A DNA stretch of 6,351 nucleotides from an uncultured Porphyromonadaceae bacterium (GTDB taxonomy: Bacteria > Bacteroidota > Bacteroidia > Bacteroidales > Muribaculaceae). Under the pieces are notes generated by a model that did no database searches, was not told where the DNA came from, and saw only the letters and a program-made list of their open reading frames with translations. This document shows, in pieces, positions 1 to 6,351 of this stretch. How positions within the stretch are numbered: the stretch's first letter is position 1; every line of letters starts with the position of its first letter. The position numbers and the translations under genes were made by a program. The DNA lies in assembly GCA_905193995.1 (NCBI GenBank), contig CAJJQT010000119.1:1-6351 (forward strand). The letters are read 5' to 3'.

Positions 1-2421
<2,421 letters not shown>

Positions 2422-2473
2422 AGCCGAATTTTTTACAGGTTTTTAGATATGTTTTTTTCTTTCTGAATAATAT

Positions 2474-2489
2474 AACAAGCGCCGTGCCA
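2474..2489 (-). promoter_or_regulatory. Candidate sigma-54 (RpoN) -24/-12 promoter of clpB
   Basis: Read on the minus strand this is TGGCACG, four bases (GCGC), then TTGTT. The sigma-54 consensus is TGGCACG-N4-TTGCW. The -24 half matches fully, the spacing is exact (ten bases between the conserved GG and the GT standing in for GC), and the only departure is T for C at -12. Transcription would begin near 2463, giving a leader of about 40 bases. It points at clpB, the only gene downstream on that strand. I saw no good match to the Bacteroidota housekeeping pattern (TTTG, about 20 bases, TAnnTTTG) on this strand, although TATATTATTC right after the box is AT-rich enough to be part of another promoter. 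Assignment rests on sequence match alone. Confidence 0.5.
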
Positions 2490-2503
2490 CAATAGTTTGA
2501 GGG

Positions 2504-2516
2504 TGACAAATTGTCA
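2504..2516. promoter_or_regulatory. Perfect 13-bp palindrome, candidate operator
   Basis: TGACAAATTGTCA is a perfect inverted repeat, two 6-base arms (TGACAA and TTGTCA) around a single central A at 2510. It lies 83 bases upstream of the clpB start and 14 bases upstream of the sigma-54-like box on the minus strand, a place where an activator or repressor dimer could act on clpB. It is not CIRCE, the HrcA operator, which has longer arms (TTAGCACTC) and a 9-base spacer. The susC start is 364 bases away, so an effect on susC is less likely. The binding protein cannot be named from the sequence. Confidence 0.45.
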
Positions 2517-2557
2517 GCCGACGGCCGTGCCCGACACCCGCGGACTATGCCCCGGGC
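2517..2557. other. GC-rich intergenic block between the two promoter regions
   Basis: This stretch is strikingly GC-rich next to the AT-rich sequence that starts at 2558. It contains CCCGGG (2551-2556), and a weak hairpin can be drawn between GCCCG (2529-2533) and CGGGC (2553-2557) with a 19-base loop. No T-run follows on either strand, and no gene ends here, so it is not a terminator. I see no open reading frame of note. Confidence 0.3.
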
Positions 2558-2569
2558 TAAAAATATGCT

Positions 2570-2635
2570 TTATAACATACTGTTAATATTTGTTAATATT
2601 AAACCGATTTAAAAAACTTTTCTTAATTTAGCGCC
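2570..2635 (+). promoter_or_regulatory. AT-rich probable promoter region of the susC gene
   Basis: This is the most AT-rich double-stranded-opening type sequence ahead of susC. It includes TTTG at 2589-2592 and TAATTTAG at 2624-2631, which matches the Bacteroidota -7 consensus TAnnTTTG at all but one defined base. The two are too far apart (31 bases) to be partners, since about 19-21 is usual, so no convincing -33 element goes with the -7 candidate. If the -7 element is real, transcription starts near 2638 and the leader is about 240 bases. The region is a likely promoter by composition and position; the exact boxes are uncertain. Confidence 0.3.
2581..2600. repeat. Exact tandem duplication of a 10-mer
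   Basis: TGTTAATATT occurs twice in direct succession (2581-2590 and 2591-2600) with no mismatch. One DNA turn separates the copies, so two protein molecules could sit side by side on the same helix face. It falls at the upstream edge of the probable susC promoter. It may also be simple slippage in AT-rich DNA. Confidence 0.6.
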
Positions 2636-2807
2636 GTCATATTGGGCTCAGAGGGGCCGGATATGATAAAATTACTTAACAAAGCCAAACCCAATCCTGA
2701 AACAACCTCCTGAAAACAAAAGATTAACAAAAGGAAAGAGAAACTAAAGAACACTATACAAAACTAACCAAAAAAACAAACCAGACTTCAAAAACTAACT
2801 AAATAAC
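2636..2807 (+). other. A-rich, G-poor putative untranslated leader of susC
   Basis: No convincing gene lies here. The plus strand is dominated by A and C; from 2751 to 2807 there is a single G (2784). Such RNA would be almost free of structure. The pentamer ACTAA recurs at 2743, 2763, 2794 and 2798, and once more at 2871 just ahead of the susC start; the longer AAACTAA occurs at 2741, 2761 and 2792. The region probably forms most of the susC 5' untranslated leader. A 16-codon reading frame at 2663-2713 is noted separately as a weak possibility. Confidence 0.4.
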
Positions 2808-2852
2808 GCAGCGCCCCGAGGAGGCCTTAAGCAAGCCGCCGGAGGGTAAAGC
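2808..2852 (+). promoter_or_regulatory. GC-rich hairpin in the susC leader
   Basis: An isolated GC-rich island sits within A-rich leader sequence. It can fold as GGAGGC (2820-2825) against GCCGCC (2835-2840), five pairs with one A-G mismatch, closing a 9-base loop CTTAAGCAA. A GA/GGA internal loop then leads to an outer stem CCC (2815-2817) with GGG (2844-2846). The helix ends about 35 bases before the susC ATG, and no T-run follows, so it is not a simple terminator. The stem includes AGGAGG and GGAGGG, which look like ribosome-binding sequences but are too far from the ATG to serve as one. A role in translation control or mRNA stability is an inference; it does not match a riboswitch class I can recognise. 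Confidence 0.35.
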
Positions 2853-2880
2853 ATTTAAAAAACCTACTTTACTAAATTTT

Positions 2881-5800
2881 ATGAGAAAACATCTGTTTGT
2901 GACTTTGCTTCTGGCCTGTGGGATGCCGCTGACCGGCAACTTCGCAGCGTACGCCGCTCCGGAGCCCCAAACGCAGAGTCAGTCGGCCGTCACCATCACC
3001 GGTACGGTCATGGATGAAAACAACGAGCCGGTCATCGGCGCCAGTGTTGTTCAAAAAGGTGTCTCAAGCAATGCGGTAGCTACCAACTTCGACGGTAACT
3101 TCACGATCCGCATCCCGGCAGGAGCCACCCTGACCATCAGCTACATCGGCTACAAGACAATGGAAGTGAAGGCAGCCCAGGGCATGACAGTGTACCTGCA
3201 GCCCACAACCGAGCAGCTGAACGAACTCGTGGCCATCGGCTACGGCTCGCAGAAGCGTGCCAACCTGACGGGCGCCGTCGCCACAGTGGACGTAGCCCGC
3301 GCAATGGATTCACGTCCGGCTACCGACGTAGCAAAAGCTCTCCAGGGCGCTGTCCCCGGCCTGACCATCACAATGGCCAGCGGTGCCATCGCCGACAACC
3401 CCACGATCAATATCCGCGGTACAGGTACTCTGTCGAACGGACACAACTCAGCTCCTCTGATCGTAGTCGACGGCGTCGTAGTCGATGATCTTTCGTTCAT
3501 CAACGCCGACGACATCGAATCGATCTCCGTACTTAAGGATGCCGCATCGTCGGCCATCTACGGTTCGCGTGCAGCTTTCGGTGTGATCCTGGTTACGACC
3601 AAGAGCGCCAACAAGGAAGAACGCGTATCCGTCAAGTACAACGCCAACTTCGGCTGGGGCCGCGCCACGGTTCTGCCCGAGTACAACACCACCGTCGACA
3701 ACCTACTCCTTGCCATGGACAACACCAATCCCGGCGGCGACCAGGAAATCTTCGGTATGTACTATCATGAAATCCTTCCGTTCGCCCAGGCATGGCAGCG
3801 CCAGCACGGCGGCAAGCAGTACACCTCGCTGGTAGAACTCCACCAGTTCCAGAACTGGGACAACGTCGGCGACTACTACTGCCCCGATCCCAGCAACCGC
3901 ACCATGCCCGCAGGCCTGCAAGGCTGGGACTACAGCCAGGCCTTCCAGTCGAACGAATGGCTGTCGTACGCCGACTGGGACGTAGCGAAGACTCTGTTCG
4001 GCACGGCATTCTCGCAGAAGCACAACGTAAGCCTCGAAGGCCGCTCGGGCCGCACGAACTACCGTGCATCGTTCGGCTATGACAGCCGCGAAGGTCTGTG
4101 GAACTACAACCCCGACCACTTCAAGCGCTACATGGCCAACGCATCGATCGAGACTCAGATCTTCAGCTTCCTGAAGGCCGGTGCCCGCTTCAACTTCTCG
4201 CAGCGCACCTACACGTCGCCTCACCTGTCGGCCCGTAACGCCTACCAGTACGTATGGCGCTTCCCGTCGCAGTTCGAGAACTATGGTTACCTCGTGGACG
4301 AGAACGGCGAAAAGATGGGCTTCCGCAACGAGATCACCTACCGTATGAACGGTTACAACGGCAACACCACCACCGCCCAGACCCGTATGCAGGCATATAT
4401 GATCGCCGATCTTCTGCCCGGCCTCCAGCTGCAGGCTGACTTCACCTATCAGCTCCGTGACATGAACAGCGACGACGCCCGCATCCCGTTCACCATGTAT
4501 TCGCAGTGGGTATCAGGCCGCGCACAGCCCGCAACCTGGACGAACTACGCCCAGAGCGCAACATACGCAGCCGAGAGCAATTCGCGCGACAATCTGTGGA
4601 CCGCCAATATCTTCGCCACCTACAGCAAGTCAGTTAAGGACAACAACTTCAAGGTGATGGTCGGCTGGACCGGCGAACGCGAAGAATACCGCTACCACTA
4701 CGCACAGCGCAACGGTCTGCTCGACTACAGCCTGCCCAACATCAACCTTACCAACAGCGATACCTACAATGTGAATGCCTCGCACTGGACCCGCGCCACT
4801 ACAGGCTTCTTCGGACGTATCAACTACGACTACAAGGGTATCTATCTGCTGGAATTCAACGGCCGCTACGACGGTTCGAGCCGTTTCCGCGCCAATGACC
4901 AGTGGGCATTCTTCCCCTCGGGATCGGCAGGTTACCGCTTCTCTGAAGAAAAATACTTCGAACCGCTGAAAGCATGGTGGAGCAACGGTAAGATCCGTGC
5001 AAGCTACGGCCACGTAGGTAACGAGAACATCGGCTCGAACATGTTCCTGTCGACTATCTCGCAGGTATCTCAGGGCAACGTACATTGGGTCAACGGCAAC
5101 CAGAAGATCACTGAAGCCGGCATGCCTACCCTGGTATCCAGCTCACTTACCTGGGAACGCATCATCACCACCGACGTAGGCTTTGACCTTGGCTTCCTGA
5201 ACAACTCGCTCAACGTAAGCTTCGACTGGTTCAACCGCGAGACCAAGGATATGATCGGCCTCGGCCAGCAGCTGCCTCTGACTCTCGGCGCATCGTCGCC
5301 CCGCAGCAACAACGGTACCCTGCGCACCCGCGGCTGGGAACTCTCGCTGTCGTGGCAACACTCGTTCGGCGAATGGGATGTTTACGCCAACTTCAACATC
5401 GGCGACGCCCGCTCGAAGATCACCAAGTGGAACAACGCCACCGGCATGATCTACGGCTACGACCCCGCAATGAGCGGTTCGTCGGGCAGCAGCTACTTCA
5501 CCCCCGACACCTACTACGGCGACATCTGGGGCTTCGAGACAGACCGCTACTTCACCATGGATGACATGACTTATGATCCTGACAAGAAGCGCTACGTTCC
5601 CAACGAAGGCATCGCTGATCAGACGGCTCTCGAAAGCGGTACATTCCACTATGGCCCCGGCGATATCAAGTTTGCAGACCTCAACGGTGACGGCGTCATC
5701 AACTGGGGTAACTCAGACATGATCGAGGTAGGCGGCAAGACCTATGTACCCGGCCAGCCGGGCTACGAGGAAGCCAAAGCCGATCCGAACGCGACCCCCG

Positions 5801-6351
5801 TACCTGTACGCTCGCTCAAGAACCATGGCGACCTCAAGGTCATCGGTAACGCACTTCCCCGCTACGAGTACTCGTTCCACCTGGGCGGTGCCTGGAAGGG
5901 CTTCGACCTCGACCTCTTCTTCCAGGGCGTAGGCAAGCGCGACATGTGGGCAACCGGCTCAACTATCATTCCTATGGTACAGAGCGGCTACGGCACATTC
6001 ACCAACCAGCTAAGCTACAACAAGATCACTATCGACAACTCTACCGGTTACATCTCGGAAGCCAACATCAACCAGGACAACACCTATCCGCGTATGTTCT
6101 CCGGTTCGGACGGCACAGGCCGCATCTCGAACATCGGTCAGGGTAAGTTCAACTTCTATCCCCAGTCACGCTATCTGACTTCGCTGGCATATCTGCGTCT
6201 GAAGAACATCACCTTCGGCTACACTCTGCCCGCAGACATCACCAAGAAGGCTCTCATCCAGCGCGCCCGCGTATACTTCTCGGCCGACAACGTTTGCTTC
6301 CTCCACAACGGCGCAGGCAAATATATGCTCGACCCCGAAATGAACTCGTCG
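2881..6351 (+). CDS. SusC/RagA-family TonB-dependent outer-membrane transporter, C-terminus cut by window edge
   Basis: The protein is a TonB-dependent outer-membrane barrel that imports a large nutrient (usually a glycan, sometimes peptides) with a SusD-type surface lipoprotein, using proton-motive energy passed on by TonB-ExbBD. The start at 2881 gives a signal peptide (MRKHLFVTLLLACG...), probably cleaved after AYA-A near 25-26; the same frame has no start codon upstream before a stop at 2800. Next come a CarboxypepD_reg-like beta-sandwich (about 38-112, GTVMDENNEPVIGASV), a TonB box VAIGYGSQK (117-125), and the plug (about 130-245) with NIRG (177-180), IVVDGV (Asp197), VLKDAAS (Asp220) and AIYGSRA. 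The rest is barrel, with a calcium-loop-like DLNGDGVI (933-940) and the family's GNALPRY and FFQGVGKRD motifs near 989-1020. All 1157 codons are open. A few dozen final residues, including the last strands, are outside; a susD partner would be expected next. The substrate cannot be told. Ser is mostly TCG and Arg mostly CGC, much as in the neighbouring gene. Confidence 0.96.
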   Translation, partial: MRKHLFVTLLLACGMPLTGNFAAYAAPEPQTQSQSAVTITGTVMDENNEPVIGASVVQKGVSSNAVATNFDGNFTIRIPAGATLTISYIGYKTMEVKAAQGMTVYLQPTTEQLNELVAIGYGSQKRANLTGAVATVDVARAMDSRPATDVAKALQGAVPGLTITMASGAIADNPTINIRGTGTLSNGHNSAPLIVVDGVVVDDLSFINADDIESISVLKDAASSAIYGSRAAFGVILVTTKSANKEERVSVKYNANFGWGRATVLPEYNTTVDNLLLAMDNTNPGGDQEIFGMYYHEILPFAQAWQRQHGGKQYTSLVELHQFQNWDNVGDYYCPDPSNRTMPAGLQGWDYSQAFQSNEWLSYADWDVAKTLFGTAFSQKHNVSLEGRSGRTNYRASFGYDSREGLWNYNPDHFKRYMANASIETQIFSFLKAGARFNFSQRTYTSPHLSARNAYQYVWRFPSQFENYGYLVDENGEKMGFRNEITYRMNGYNGNTTTAQTRMQAYMIADLLPGLQLQADFTYQLRDMNSDDARIPFTMYSQWVSGRAQPATWTNYAQSATYAAESNSRDNLWTANIFATYSKSVKDNNFKVMVGWTGEREEYRYHYAQRNGLLDYSLPNINLTNSDTYNVNASHWTRATTGFFGRINYDYKGIYLLEFNGRYDGSSRFRANDQWAFFPSGSAGYRFSEEKYFEPLKAWWSNGKIRASYGHVGNENIGSNMFLSTISQVSQGNVHWVNGNQKITEAGMPTLVSSSLTWERIITTDVGFDLGFLNNSLNVSFDWFNRETKDMIGLGQQLPLTLGASSPRSNNGTLRTRGWELSLSWQHSFGEWDVYANFNIGDARSKITKWNNATGMIYGYDPAMSGSSGSSYFTPDTYYGDIWGFETDRYFTMDDMTYDPDKKRYVPNEGIADQTALESGTFHYGPGDIKFADLNGDGVINWGNSDMIEVGGKTYVPGQPGYEEAKADPNATPVPVRSLKNHGDLKVIGNALPRYEYSFHLGGAWKGFDLDLFFQGVGKRDMWATGSTIIPMVQSGYGTFTNQLSYNKITIDNSTGYISEANINQDNTYPRMFSGSDGTGRISNIGQGKFNFYPQSRYLTSLAYLRLKNITFGYTLPADITKKALIQRARVYFSADNVCFLHNGAGKYMLDPEMNSS

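Noticed and set aside
2529..2557. GC-rich inverted repeat as a transcription terminator
   Set aside because: Stem of five pairs with a 19-base loop, no T-run after it on either strand, and no gene ends here; the flanking genes diverge.
2819..2846. AGGAGG and GGAGGG as the ribosome-binding site of susC
   Set aside because: They end about 35-57 bases before the ATG at 2881, too far for Shine-Dalgarno pairing, and no nearer in-frame start exists.
2422..2880. tRNA, insertion-sequence ends, attachment sites or CRISPR repeats in the intergenic region
   Set aside because: No cloverleaf, no terminal inverted repeats with target duplications, and no spaced repeats were found; the only exact tandem repeat is the 10-mer at 2581-2600.
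3632..5649. Open frames on the minus strand inside susC (3632-4069, 3703-4224, 4630-5085, 5143-5649)
   Set aside because: They overlap the uninterrupted SusC frame, overlap each other, and show low-complexity Ala/Val/Arg-rich translations typical of shadow frames.

Overview
This window holds two long, divergently transcribed genes, each cut off by a window edge, and the 459-base control region between them. It looks like a GC-rich member of the Bacteroidales (phylum Bacteroidota). The ClpB protein closely resembles Bacteroides-type ClpB, the second gene is a SusC/RagA-type transporter found essentially only in that phylum, and neither gene has a Shine-Dalgarno sequence at its start. Strong use of TCG, CGC and GGC codons would suit a gut lineage such as Muribaculaceae or a relative, but that finer placement is a guess.

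Layout. Positions 1-2421 (minus strand) encode the first 807 residues of the ClpB disaggregase, lacking roughly the last 55. Positions 2422-2880 are intergenic. The clpB side carries a strong sigma-54-like -24/-12 element and, just upstream of it, a perfect 13-bp palindrome. A GC-rich stretch and an AT-rich, promoter-like stretch with an exact tandem 10-mer follow. The susC side is a long, A-rich, G-poor untranslated leader ending in a compact GC-rich hairpin. Positions 2881-6351 (plus strand) encode the first 1157 residues of a SusC/RagA-family TonB-dependent outer-membrane transporter, lacking its C-terminal strands.

The two genes are not expected to act together: ClpB is a cytoplasmic stress chaperone and the SusC protein is an outer-membrane nutrient importer whose SusD partner would normally be encoded just downstream. 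They share only the intergenic region. No mobile element, tRNA, rRNA or CRISPR array was seen. The most interesting material is regulatory: the candidate sigma-54 promoter plus palindrome in front of clpB, and the structured leader of susC. Nothing here amounts to a clear new multi-gene system.
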